Source of the DNA: Leuctra nigra
Taxonomy: Eukaryota; Arthropoda; Insecta; Plecoptera; Leuctridae
DNA length: 64,000 nt
Reading direction: 5' to 3'
NCBI GenBank assembly: GCA_934045905.1
Contig: OW203767.1
Location: 25,490,785-25,554,784 of the forward strand
Every line of letters starts with the position of its first letter. The first letter of the stretch is position 1. Below the pieces are notes generated by a model that had not been told where the DNA came from, ran no database searches, and saw nothing but the letters and a program-made list of their open reading frames with translations. A program made the translations under genes and the position numbers. Positions 46,189 to 58,095 of the stretch are shown in pieces.

Positions 46189-48240
46189 TCTACTGACGAA
46201 AACAAAACAAGTTTTCCGTTTATTTTTTCTCTTTGATTTGCTAGCGTGGAAGGTTTTCTTTTGTTTTTCTCGACTGACGTGTAGAAGTTTGTTACCAGGA
46301 GAATGAGATGTCAATTAAACATGGCTTCAGGGCGTGATCATTAAACCTGAATGTTCTGATTCGAAGTCGAGATGAGGCCCGTTTTCATACCAATTATTTA
46401 CCTTTTGATTTTGTTGAATATCTCGTGTTCTTATTGTAAAATATACTCTTTGTGAAGCGACTAGTATTATTTACATATTGTTCTATAACTATGTTATGGA
46501 TCTAAACAAATAACTTCGTAATTCATGTTTTCTTGAACTTCACAGAAGCTAGATCAAACTATATGATTAAAAGGAGAAACAAGTACTTTTGAGGAATACA
46601 AAGGATTTTGACGTGAACATAAATTTCCTTGGAAACTTTATTTCTACACTTTTTTCTATCAAAGTGTAAAAAAATATTGTTTTACACAAAGTATTAATTC
46701 TAAGTCCGTTACCATAAAAAGTACAAAAAAGCTTCACATCTCTAAAAGAAAATATTTCTTTGTGTACTGAAAGAGTGAGCAGGGTGTGTAGAGCGTGTGG
46801 GTGGGAAGGAGAGGTAGGGAGGTAAACAGACCTTGACTGAGTAAAGCCGTAATAATTCTACCCCCACGTTCTACCCACAATCCTCCACGCAGCCTTCTGA
46901 ATCAAGCATCAACTAATTAGTGTTCGTGTTTTGCTCTGATATTGCACTACGGATGAAACCAATACAATCCAGGGGTTCTATTATAGAACTTTTCACTTCC
47001 CAAGTCTGAATGAATTCGATTTCATTCAATGTTAATCCTAATGGCCGTGACCGGATTCCATCAGGATGGAATTGGGAAAACGTTCCAGAATATACTTCCT
47101 GACTGAAGTTTTTTGTGGTTTCCTTTATTTATAGAGGCGAATGCTGTAAAGATTCCCACTAATAGGTCACGACTTCCTTCCCACATCAGTTTGTGGAACA
47201 AATAAGTTGAATGAGAGACAACATCTTTTTTTCCGAAACCAAACACATGTGAAATTAGTTGGTGAAATCACATTCGATTCAGTCAAACTTTTTGCTGTCG
47301 CAGTGAAGTTTGTTTCAATAGCATTTTGATGAGTCGCAGAAAATTCGTCGACCTTAATTTTAATTTTGTCAGCACAAAGTTTCGTGTGATTCAATGAACA
47401 CAGTATTGATCGGAGTTCAAAATACCGAGGTTCGAGTCTGGATTGCGACGCTTTCATTTCATTGGCTTTCATTTGGAATTGACTTGACTTTGTTCATTGT
47501 CTGACTTTTATGCATTGAAACAAAGGGATTTAACAATTGAAACCACAATTATGCAAAACTTACGCTTGATTTTCACAGGCCAATGTGTTAATGTTAATCA
47601 GAAAAAATTAAAACGTAGACGCTATACACGGTCAATCTTGCTTGGCGACTTGCATGTCAAACCAGATGACCTTGGCTTATGGGATTTCTGTCCGTGTTTG
47701 AATTTCTTCAAGCTCCATCTTAAAGTTCACTTCACTTCTTGGTTTTGATGAAAGTATAAAGTGCCAAGAAGCTTTGACGGAACTTTACAACTCATTAATA
47801 AAATACAGACTTTTGAGCTATAATTTAGACGTGAATAATTAGTCTGCGTAAACTGAAAACATTTTTAATGCCCAAGACCAATTCAGAAATGAGATGGATG
47901 GCCCCGAGTTCTAAACATTTTCACAGAGGTACCTACAAATTGATTTTCCACATAATCTGTTTGTATTGCTACTTACTATTCTGTACACAGAGAGAAGGGG
48001 AATCTACACCAAAAGGCTCAATTCCGTAGGATATTTATGCGATCTAATAGATTTTAAGTTGTCAAAGTATACTTTAACGTTAAGTATACTTTAGCTTTAA
48101 AAGCTTTTAAGTGGACTTTTGGCAACATAATATTTATCGTATCCTACAAAGCAGCCTATTATTGTGAATTCTATATCCGTCGAACGCATTTTGTATGGAT
48201 TCTGATCCCCTTAGACAGATAATGGCATAACATACGGGTA

Positions 48241-49296
48241 CACTGAGAGAAATTTCATGCGAAACTTACGCTGGAACAGCGTAAGAGTCTCATTGAACTA
48301 GACACAGGGATTTAATTTCACAAAAATAGCGAAAAGGGTTTCGCAGACTTCTACCGCAATATTTGTACTAGGCCAGTGAAATTTGTTTCACAGATTTAGT
48401 GTAATTGTTTCCCTGTCTAAATATGCAACTTTAGTGAAACAGTTTCGCTGGATTATAGCGAAATTTTTCGCAGGCCCCAATATAACACGTAAGAAAAAAA
48501 CATAGCAAATATTGCGCTGGATTAGCGATTATTTTTCGCAAAGCTATACCAATGTTAAATTTTATTATTTAAAAATTTAAAAGTTATTTGACGATTACTT
48601 CACAGGATTTACTTACAACTACAATCTGAGTACATATTCACAGCGATGATTACATTTGTGACTAGAATCTGAAATTAAAACGCACTTTGATTAGTTGAGA
48701 TTCGGGCGTGATTCGAACCCGGGTCGGCAGATCTCGAAGACAGCGTGTAGACCAACTGGCTGTGCGGACGGGTGATGGTAGAAGCGGTCACAATCGTACA
48801 AGAACGATGCGAGGAGTTAGCGAAATATTTTACTGACGCTAGATTCAAAATGTTAAAATGTTACACTGGTTTAGTGTAAGTATTATACTAAACGATCGAT
48901 CACGTTTGCCGCTGCGAAAACATTTCGCAAATCTAGTAAAATTAAATCGCAAGACCCGAATAGTGAAAAGTCCTTCGTTATTCCTGCGAAATTTGTTGCT
49001 AAAACAATGAAAATTTTCGTTAAACGCAGCATAATGTTTTTAGCATAAATAATTTCACAGCTTTTAAGAAAATAGTTACACAAAATTTGCGTAAATATTT
49101 CACTAAAAGAACGATTATTTGTCACATGAAACATTTCGCAACACTAGTGAAATTAAATCGCAAGACCCAATTAGTTCGGTTTGTGAAACTGATTTCGCTA
49201 ATCCAGCGAAACGTGGTTGCTAAAACAAGTGTAAACTTCGCCAAAACCAGCGAAATATTTTCAGCGTAAATAATTTCACATTTATTTCTCTCAGTG
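48241..49296. mobile_element. TIR element CACTGAGAGAAAT, 1056 bp, TA target duplication
   Basis: It begins cactgagagaaatttcatgc and ends atttatttctctcagtg, with TA on each side. Ends starting CACTG recall the CACTA/Chapaev-like groups, but the class is not certain. The interior is built of gcgaaat/atttcgc and cagcgtaa words, includes a segment present twice (about 48916-49049 and 49131-49272, sharing attaaatcgcaagaccc), and hosts a tRNA-like SINE fragment. No transposase is present. Confidence 0.75.
48695..48775 (-). mobile_element. tRNA-derived SINE fragment inside the CACTGAGAG element
   Basis: The minus strand has cagccagttggtctacacgc (A box) and acccgggttcgaatcacgcc (B box) at tRNA-like spacing. 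The outer stem does not pair, so a functional tRNA is not supported. Confidence 0.6.
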
Positions 49297-52200
49297 TACA
49301 GTGCTTGGCAGCGAATCGCTAACGCTCTTCTAGACACAGGCAGTTATGGAAAACCAATTTAGAAACCAGAATTACGATAACAATGTCTGAATTGACCTAA
49401 TGACCTCTTGATCAGCCGTCTCAGATCAATTTTCAACACACACCTTCATTTTTTCATTTTTATTTATTATAATATGTTCATTCAATTTACATACATTCTT
49501 GAATAACACAAAAAATAACACGAAAGACAATTTATAAATTAAACAAAAAATTCTACCCACTTAGGCCAGGTCTGAGTGTGGAAAAAGGTATATTTAAACA
49601 TAAGTACATAATACAATTCAAGATTGCGACACAGAATACAAATGAAAAACACAGATTCGTGAAAAAATAATACAAGTCATAAAAGTAGAAATTCTAATTC
49701 ATGAGTAGAAATTCACTGAAAGCCAACTTCAACCAAATACTGAGAAAACGAAATCATTCTCCCTCCATCAAAATCATCCCCTATTTATACCTGAACAAAC
49801 CTTCTCTAAATCCAAATTCAACAGCAACTAATTGAAACCGTCCTTTAATCACCGGATTAAAGTTAATTGCAATTTAATCAGCATCGGTCACACCTGTCAC
49901 GTGATTTCAAGTCAAACAATCTGTTACCTCTGACACAACGTGCCCACTGACGGATGATACAGCATCTCTATTCATCTCTCTCCAACACCTCCAACGTTCA
50001 GACTTTATTTCTCTCTTGCAGTATCGGAGAGCTTCAAACGGGGCGCTAATTTATTGATGAAAACAGTTGAGCTGAATTTGCCGGGCGTTTGGTTGATTCG
50101 ATTAGCGTCGGGCTGCACCCCGCTACCTCCCCTTCCCCCCTCACGACCATCCATCATCCCATCGGCCTCTTATTCTTCGATTGTTCGTGTCATTAGAAAG
50201 GATCCTACTCAATGGAATTAAACACTTGAATGTTTGTATTGTCATTGTTTTTATGGCACGCTTCTATGTGTTTTGTTTTTGAAATGTCTGGAATGAAAAT
50301 AAATCTTCATTATAATGATGTAATCAGGTGAATCGAATGGATTAGGTATATTTTAACGATAATAAAAATAATGGAGTTTGAATGGCAATGCTTATTAAAA
50401 CAATGGGGTTGAAATGAAACAGTCAATGTTAATTGAGTAGGTATCGCATAACCCAAATTTCTAAAATAGATATAAAATAAAGTTGACATACAACAAACAA
50501 ATAATTACCACGAAATTGTTTATTTGCCAAATTAAAATGCTACATTTCTAATAATGTGTGTTCTAATAATATGTTTCCCGCCAAAATTTACATTGATTTT
50601 TAATTTCATATTTATGAATGAACATTTACACATTGTAGTGTGAAAATAGTGTGACTTACCAACAAATAAGTTGTTATTTTGAATAATAGTTTTCAATAAA
50701 TTAATTCATATTCCCTGTTGTTAAAGCTTTTATTCTATAACTTTAGAAATTACATCATCCAGTCCTCTACTTTTGTATCACTGAATAACCAAGATGCTTT
50801 GAATCGTAGCGGATCAAAGAAGCATCATTGTCATAAAACTTCTCAATACCTTTAGTAAGTGAATAAACATATATTTTTTTTCCAAAAGAACGGAGTTTTC
50901 TTTGGTAAAGATATTTCGCTCCGAAACATCTTTGGTTTTTATCTTTCCACTTTGCTAACTCTTATTGTTATAAATATGTTTTGTTGTACACAGACGTTTC
51001 GGATGTACGGAATTCTTTATATGAAAAGACACAATTGAACTTTAAAACGAATTACAAACTTTTGCTACAAGAAAATATTAGTTCAATAAGAAAACATTTA
51101 TCTTCATTCGATATGACCTTTCGTAATACAAGTTCCAATATCAACTAATAACAACGACTTTGAAATCTTCACTGAAAATACGTTTCTAAAACGTGTAACG
51201 GTGGTCTCTTGGCTTCCATTTGATTCCACTCATTGGCACCATCTTTTCTTCTCTCCTTTTACACCGTTTTGACAGGTAAGACAGACAGTTTCGTCTCACT
51301 TTTAAACATCTCTGACATCTCTTCTGCGGAAGATGACGTCTTTTGGAGGTCAGAATCATGTAATTTGTTATGTCCCTGGGAAAGAGAAGCTTAATCTCAC
51401 GGATGGCGATTTTTTTTTATAGAGAAAGGTTTTTATTACTAAGACGTGGTCACACCTGAGAACGTAAGATGTGCTTTCAGCTTTATGAGGCGTAGAAAAT
51501 ATTTTTTAATACCGTGAATGAGTCCGGTTTTATTTAACAATCTCATTTTTGCTACGATCACCTTCCAGTTTAAGCCTGGTTTATGTTTAATAATCTGTTG
51601 TTTTGATCCTTTTCCTAGGATGCGATGCAAGAAAAGTGCTGTGGTTGCAAAGAAAACGGTTACTTTTAACATATTCATTTGGCTTCTTCATGATTTGATA
51701 GAAATTCAAATCCCCTGTAAAATGCATTAAGTTTCAGAAATGCGTTAGGTAAAAATAATTCAGGTCACCTGTAGCGAAGTTGTTTGTTTGGACCATTTCT
51801 ACAGTCAATAAAATAGTTCTACGGGATGCTTTGGAACACCTATATGTTTTAGTGTCACTGTTCTTTACACCCTTGCTAGAGATAATAAAAACTTGTTATG
51901 AGCTAATATATAATGAAATATGAATTACAATGAGCGTCAAACAAAGAATAATAAATAATATTTTGTCCTTCTTCTGACACCATTTTGAAGTGAGAAAAAT
52001 AAAAATATGTCATTTTAATTTCGTTTTTATTAACTTCCCTAGCATATGCTGTATATTATCTAAGGTACTGAACAGAAGTAAAATAATTAAGGGCCGGATG
52101 AAAGCATAAGACGAAACAAGGCAATATTTCCATATTATGCACTTTTAGTTTTAATATTTGCATGGTATAATGCATAGCAGTTTATGTATAAGAAGCTGGA

Positions 52201-52486
52201 ATTCACATATTTATCTAGCTTTTCAAATATGATTTAAAAAAAGACTTAACTTTAACCTTAAAATGGCAAAACCATTTGCCCGGATATAACCGGTTCTTGC
52301 ACGCAGCTCCGCAATTCCATAGCATAACTGAGAAATTCCTTCATAAAAATACAAGTGAGATTCTATAATATTATAAAGCAGGGACCTAATTTTTCGCCTA
52401 TTCATCTGATATGATGAAGAAGCGATGTCTGGTTTTAAAAAGGAACCCCTAAACATCTTCTAATCGGATGTTGCCAATGTTTCGAG

Positions 52487-52606
52487 GGGTGGGGGTGGGG
52501 GGGGGGATGCAGGGTTGGCGCGCATCGCCCCCGGGCCGAGCTCCAACCTCTCTGGAACACAACCGAAATATCGCTCGCCCCCAGACACCCCCCCCCCCCC
52601 CCCCCG
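52487..52606. repeat. Opposed poly(G) and poly(C) tracts
   Basis: A G-rich run (52480-52508, gggtgggggtgggggggggg-type) and a run of about 18 C (52588-52606) are about 80 bp apart on the same strand and could pair. The GC-rich spacer contains cgcccccgggccgagctcc. Confidence 0.85.
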
Positions 52607-53697
52607 AACCCTCAGAGACGGCGGGCGGAGAACACCCAAGGTCACAAAGACAAGAGGAATGCTGTAATGAGACTAGTTATAGCACTCTAATGATATGTTA
52701 TAAAGATATATTGCGTGGTTCTAAAATTTCATTTTGGAACTGTCTCGCAGGAAATGTATTGTCTAATTAAATAATACATTATTTGCTATTTTTTCCAGCA
52801 GCTGCTCACGTTTTGATAATAAAAACTTTTCATACGTATCGTCAAGCACGTCACATAGAAAGAATGAACTGGAAAATAGCAATAATGTTTAATTGATCTT
52901 AATAAACGACTTTACAACTAGGTCATTTCACGTCTCATGGTTTGGTGCTTGAAAGGTTATTCCAGTGGTATTACATGACTGTAGCAAAAAATTATGCTCA
53001 TAAAGAATATGCGGATGACAGTATCAATAAAACAAAATGAGTTATATTTAAATATAAATACATTATGATATGTTATACACTATTATGTGAAAAACACTTT
53101 GAATATTGGCTCCAAATTTCGTCTCTTTCTGACTGGTTTTTGCCATTTCTTTCGCCGAACTGAAGGCATTTTACACATTTGTTAAAGTCCCGGCTTTTTT
53201 GTGGCGTCTAACAATAACTAACGCCATATGATATATTACGTTACAAACTCCCTCAAAAACAATATTATGAAAATAAAAATGCTTATAATAAGCATCGAGA
53301 ACAGAATGTGCTCGAGTTTAGCTAGAAATGAAATGTCAATCTTTGTTCACGGAAGTTTGGTCAGCAACTGTATCTGAATATCAATTATCTGTGTCTGTTA
53401 AAGCTGTCAAGTTGGACTGTTGGTAACATCAGCAAATTTTACTACCAGATGGTGAATTGAAAGTAGTTTTTACAAATACGTGGATCCAAGATGGCGGTAA
53501 ACTCGGTACATTTTAACTGGACATTGTAATTAATAAATGCCCCTGGGCACTACATAGGTAAACGGATAATTGACGGATAAAAATAAAAATAAAATGGAAA
53601 TGTATTCCTATTGTGATGGAAATTGAACCTCAATAAATAATTCATATTTCATAAGAAATATCAGAATTTGGAAGGTAACCTTGCGAAATCTAAACGA

Positions 53698-53770
53698 GCA
53701 CCCCGACTGAGAATCGAACCCAGATCCTTCGGGTTTCCGGCCCTATGCTTTAACACCTTCCGAAGTGAGA
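53698..53770 (-). mobile_element. tRNA-derived SINE fragment
   Basis: On the minus strand ggtgttaaagcatagggccg is followed by gaaacccgaaggatctgg and a good B box (gggttcgattctcagtc). Confidence 0.5.
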
Positions 53771-54685
53771 GTTCACCAAATTTCCATCATTACAAAATAT
53801 CAGCATACTATCTCATAAATAATATCATTGAGAGCTTATAAGCTCATACACAAACAACAATTACATGCACTTTTATGTCACCTTTGAACCAATCATGATT
53901 GCCTACTCTAGTGAGAACAAAGTCAAACATACACACGTTTTTTAATTTACAACTTCCAAAGGAACTAAATTATTAATTTTCACCTTCAAACCAACAAATT
54001 AAATAAGAATACAAAAAGCATTGGACATATAATCATCAATAATTCTCTAACGCATCACCCGCAGTTCTCTCTAAACTTTGACATCTACTCTTACCTATGG
54101 GTCAGAGTTCACTATCGACTAATACAACAGTGCATTGGTAATGTGATTAAAAATGAATTTGTAATCGCAACGGGACCGAGTTCGATTCGTTTTGTCGGGA
54201 TGTGCTAATTGCCTGTACTATTAGTTCGGAATTCGGCCGCTGGGAGCGTCATTTTCGGATCGAATAGTGATCACGTGATATCCGTTGTTCCGATGATAAT
54301 GAACGAGAATGTGGCAAAGAATTGATGAAACATTTTGCTGGCGTTTTATCAACCGAAATGCATAATGAATAGTAAAAACTTACAGCAGCAATTGATCAAT
54401 AACGGAATGTTTTAATTTAAACAATTTGTTACTGTTACATAATTATAATTAATTGTAGTATTACGCTTAAATAATGTTACCTCGAGCGTCATTGGGGGAT
54501 ACCGAGTTTGTTTATTGTCAGAATAATTGGAGGCGATATGCGATGTTTTTTTCTTTTGGAACACATTTTCAAATTGAATTTTTGAATTTCGCGTTTAAAA
54601 TCAAAGGAGTCGACATCTGGAGGCTGCTTCGCCAACTAGCCTATGTGTGTAAAATCAGTTGTTTTTCATTTGTTTTCATCTGTCA

Positions 54686-54956
54686 ATGGATGTTCAACCG
54701 GTGAATTTACCAATTAAAAGCAAACCAAAAGCAGTAAATCGATACTGCAGTGTTCCTCAATGTTCAAACAAAGAATCAACAGCTGCAGATGGACTCTCAT
54801 TTCATTTATTCCCGAAGGACGCTGTGCGGGAGAAACAATCATCTGCAATCTGCTTTGAAGATTGGGAAGAGGGTTTCCAAAATGCATGTTAGCTTTATTA
54901 TTCTATGATGTTAGTGTGTGGGGAACATTTCAAAGCAGAGAACTTCTTTTACTCTG
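54686..54956 (+). pseudogene. THAP-type zinc-finger exon with an in-frame stop
   Basis: From the ATG at 54686 the frame reads RYCSVPQCSNKE (Cys21 and Cys26), GLSFHLFPKD (36-45), then after an in-frame TAG at 54890-54892 (codon 69) the same frame continues VCGEHFKAENF with Cys78 and His81 and runs into a consensus donor (tctg|gtaaga). This is the Cx4C...Cx2H layout of the THAP DNA-binding domain, and the spacing of 51 residues between the second and third Cys lies in the family range without any frameshift. THAP domains bind DNA in host factors and in P-element-type transposases. The usual Trp after the REK motif is Gln here. The stop and this change suggest a decayed exon, though a sequencing error or recoding cannot be excluded. 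No downstream exon was recognised. Confidence 0.65.
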
Positions 54957-56610
54957 GTAAGACTTGTATTATATTGTTTTGTTATATCTGAAATAAGTTC
55001 ATAAATCGTCAATGCAGGCTGCTCTAAGCCGAAAACGCTACACATTACTTCTATACACCTTGTCTATCCTACACAGGACAAGTGCTGCTACCTAACCAGG
55101 TTTTAAACGCCAATTGTGTTATAATGTATTTAAACCTTGTTTTGCATGAACCATGAAAATAATGATTTCTCTTTACAAGCAGGAGGCCAAGTCTTGAAAC
55201 TTACGCTTTCAAGACGCAAACGCTCTCGGACGTCAATAAGTCCCATTTACTGTAAGAATGACGACCTTGAAATCTACTGTCAACTGTTTTAATAGGTTTT
55301 AATAATGTTTTAATGACTGTATAATATCTGTAATATTAATTATAATGTTAATAAATTGTTTCCAATAGATTGCTGGATGACAATCAAATAAGTGTCTTGA
55401 CTTTATGTTTCAATGTCGATCATTCTTACAGTAAATGGGACTTTATGACGTCCTAGAGCGTTTGCGTCCTGAAAGCGTAAGTTTCAAGACTTGGCCTCCA
55501 GGTATAACATAAAGATCCACCATTCGCTACTGAATATACTATGGGTATAGGCAGTATCAATAGAGAATGATTTGTTCAGGCAAACTATCAACTATAGGCA
55601 ACTATCCAGGCTTGTTTGCTAAAAAATTTGTTCTGATAAGAAATACAAATTTATATTCTATAAATAAAAATATGTATGTATAAAACTTATGAGTACTGTA
55701 TCCTATTGTATTTCATATCAGTATTTCATATTTCATATATTAGTAATTTTGCTTATAGTTTTTTTTAGCATTATAATGTTTTTTACCATTCTAGACTTTC
55801 ATAATAATGTTACTATTGTTTGATATTGTATTATGGGTGTGTTTTTATATTTGTCATGTCAACTAGTGGAGTTTTGTACTCTGTTGGATAATGAAAATTA
55901 GTATTCATAACTAATATTATCTGTGTTTTATACGAATAATTTAATGTCAGTCAAAAAGATCAGAGGATAACAGAGGATAACATGTCCACACTCTCACATA
56001 ACATGATTCTCCAGCTCTGTCATTGGCTGAAATGATCTTATTCGTAACATATTCTAGAAGATAGTTTCATCTATATCCTCAACACCGAGTCCAGACCACG
56101 AATGTCACAGTCTAAAGCAAGCAGAGCCGGGTTGACAATGTTCAGTTATCTCAAGAGAATTCACAGAATCATCCTCTTTGATGTAATTAGCATAAGTTTC
56201 TTATCTCTCTTGCCATTGTCACTGCCAAGTTCAGAGTTCAAAGTCATGCGCGAACCGGGTGCGCACTCGTAGTTCTGCTCTCAAATCTTCAACATGGATG
56301 CAGGAGTTCGAGCTTGATCAGTGACGTTATGTTACCTGGAATGTTTCCGAACTGTTGAAGTTCAGGGTTAGAAGTACTTTATTGTACACTAATGGGACCA
56401 GATTGTGAGCAGGTGTTTGAGTTGAAGGGGTGAAATGAAGGGCTGAGGCTATCTTGATTTTGAGAGGAAAGTTATTGGAAAAGTGTTCAGTTATTTTCTT
56501 TTCTTTATGTTATTATAGTTCACCCCTTTCATTCATTGTTGTAACGTACTGTATTCTTGCTCTAGACATGTTAACAAATATTCATAAAAAGTGCAAAAGT
56601 AAACCTTAAT
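54957..56610. other. No gene seen, one TIR element
   Basis: Apart from the element at 55182-55499, AT-rich sequence with no exon recognised. Confidence 0.4.
55182..55499 (+). mobile_element. TIR element GGAGGCCAAG family, copy 2 (uninterrupted, 318 bp)
   Basis: It begins ggaggccaagtcttgaaac and ends ttcaagacttggcctcc; arms of about 75 bp include acgcaaacgctctcggacgt and cgtcctagagcgtttgcgtc. The middle (aataaattgtttccaataga) matches copy 1 in the opposite orientation. Confidence 0.8.
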
Positions 56611-57060
56611 AGTAGGGAATCGCTCAGTGTAGCGCGTTGATGAGCGAGCACCGTGCAACATCTCCAACCAAACACGATCAATCCAAGATAACTAAAAGTA
56701 CCTTCTACATAATTCTGGATTTATTTGCAGCTTTCCAAATACCAAACACTACGGAATAATTATTGATTCAAGATCATTAGACGCTCCCTTCGCTCTCACA
56801 ATCAATACAAAAGACGAATATTTTTCTTGTTTTGATTTTGAACCAATCAGATTTAGGATTACTTTGAATGGTTTTAAGAAGTCGATTGCTAATCGTGAAA
56901 TCGAATTAAAGAAGATATCGATTATAATGGGAAGAGCGCAGGCGCAAAGTATTTGAATTTGAATCAATGGATACACCAGAATAGAACGTTTCTTCATATC
57001 GTCTCCGATCGAGCATATTTACAAAGTTTTAAAGTCGACCGACCCTTTGGAATTCATTCC
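56611..57060 (+). repeat. Dispersed repeat, diverged copy E
   Basis: The hallmark cgctcagtgtagcgcgttga followed by tgagcgagcaccg is clear at 56620. Near 57020 the internal module is still recognisable (acaaagttttaaagtcgacc). The typical 3' end is absent, so the right border is approximate. Confidence 0.55.
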
Positions 57061-57414
57061 TTTCAAATAACGAAAAGATTATAATACGAAACTCAGAAAC
57101 GAGAAAGCAGTTACTTGATATTGAGCAATTAAATGGTACAATATTTTTACCGCAGTTTTTCTCTGCTACATTTTAAACTGTTGATTAGGACTCTACTATG
57201 TCAACAACCTTGAATTTTCACTTAAACTCAACTACTTGTTTTGACAGTGCATTGAAAAACCAACCCCAAGTGTGTTTTGCTTGACAATATTAGAATATTT
57301 TTTAGTACAGTTTATTCCATTTCAAAAGGGGAATAAGATCTACCACGCTATTGGTTGGTTGGAGGTGGGAAACAAATGTAGAGAAGACAAGAGAAAAATC
57401 ATGTCTGCCAACTT

Positions 57415-58095
57415 ATAGTCCAGTAATTTTGTGATTATACCCACCACTAATTGCAACAGAAGGTTTCAATACATAAATCGATTCAGAAAAATGCCCTCTA
57501 CAACATATCCAAAATCCTCCCGAATCCGAGTGCCGGAAGTACTTTTTAATCAAGTTTTAATTAATTTCCCATGTTAATTCCATCTTCCAAAAAATAAAAT
57601 TTTCATGTAACTCCGATTTTGACAAAACTTGGCAGAATTGTTCACCATTCTAAATGAACACAAATAGCTCTCCTAGCGTTTTCCTCTAAATCTCATCGTT
57701 TGGGAATTATGGCCCATTGAAAAGTAATATTTTTGTCAGTTTTCGACGATTAGGTCACTTTGAGTGTAATTTGACGTTTTGCGAGGTCCATATTTCCCAA
57801 ACGATGAGATTTAGAGGAAAACGCTAAGAGAGCTATTTGTGTTCATTTAGGACGGTGAACAATTCTGCCAAGTTTCGTCAAAATCGGAGTTACATGAATT
57901 TTTTTTTTTTGGAAGATATGGAATTAACATGGGAAATTAACTTAAAAAGTGATTAAATAGTACTTCCGGCACTCGGATTCGGGAGGATTTTGGATATGTT
58001 GATGAGGGCATTTTTCTGAATCGATTCATATATTGAAACCTTCTGTTGCAATTAGTGGTGGGTTCAGCTCATTTTTGCTTTAAATTACTGGGCTA
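57415..58095. mobile_element. Large palindrome / foldback element with arms of about 300 bp
   Basis: The left arm (57415-57723) and right arm (57787-58095) are reverse complements over nearly their whole length, with a loop of about 63 nt. Examples are cccgaatccgagtgccggaa against ttccggcactcggattcggg, and ctctaaatctcatcgtttgg against ccaaacgatgagatttagag. The ends read TAgtccagtaattt and aaattactgggcTA, compatible with a TA target site as in Tc1/mariner-related MITEs. A transcript would form a dsRNA hairpin of about 300 bp. Confidence 0.8.

Larger units (their letters stand above)
44936..48240. other. No gene seen; microsatellite and G tract
   Basis: Contains a C run passing into (CT)n at 45548-45573 and a G-rich tract at 46163-46188. 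A tRNA-like word (ccgaggttcgagtctgg, about 47425) may be a SINE scrap. The 101-codon minus-strand ORF at 47167-47472 has no motif and overlaps that scrap. Confidence 0.45.
49297..54685. other. No gene seen over 5.4 kb
   Basis: AT-rich. Contains opposed G and C tracts (52487-52606) and a tRNA-like piece (53698-53770). Several 60-80-codon ORFs show no motif. Confidence 0.45.

Noticed and set aside
47167..47472. 101-codon minus-strand ORF
   Set aside because: No recognised domain, no neighbours or splice context, and it overlaps a tRNA-like scrap.
52460..52770. Overlapping proline- and glycine-rich ORFs on both strands
   Set aside because: Product of the poly(G)/poly(C) tracts; no coding evidence.
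9514..53770. Functional tRNA genes at the tRNA-like pieces
   Set aside because: None folds into a full cloverleaf with a pairing acceptor stem and intact T arm; several share tails or lie inside transposons, so SINE remnants fit better.
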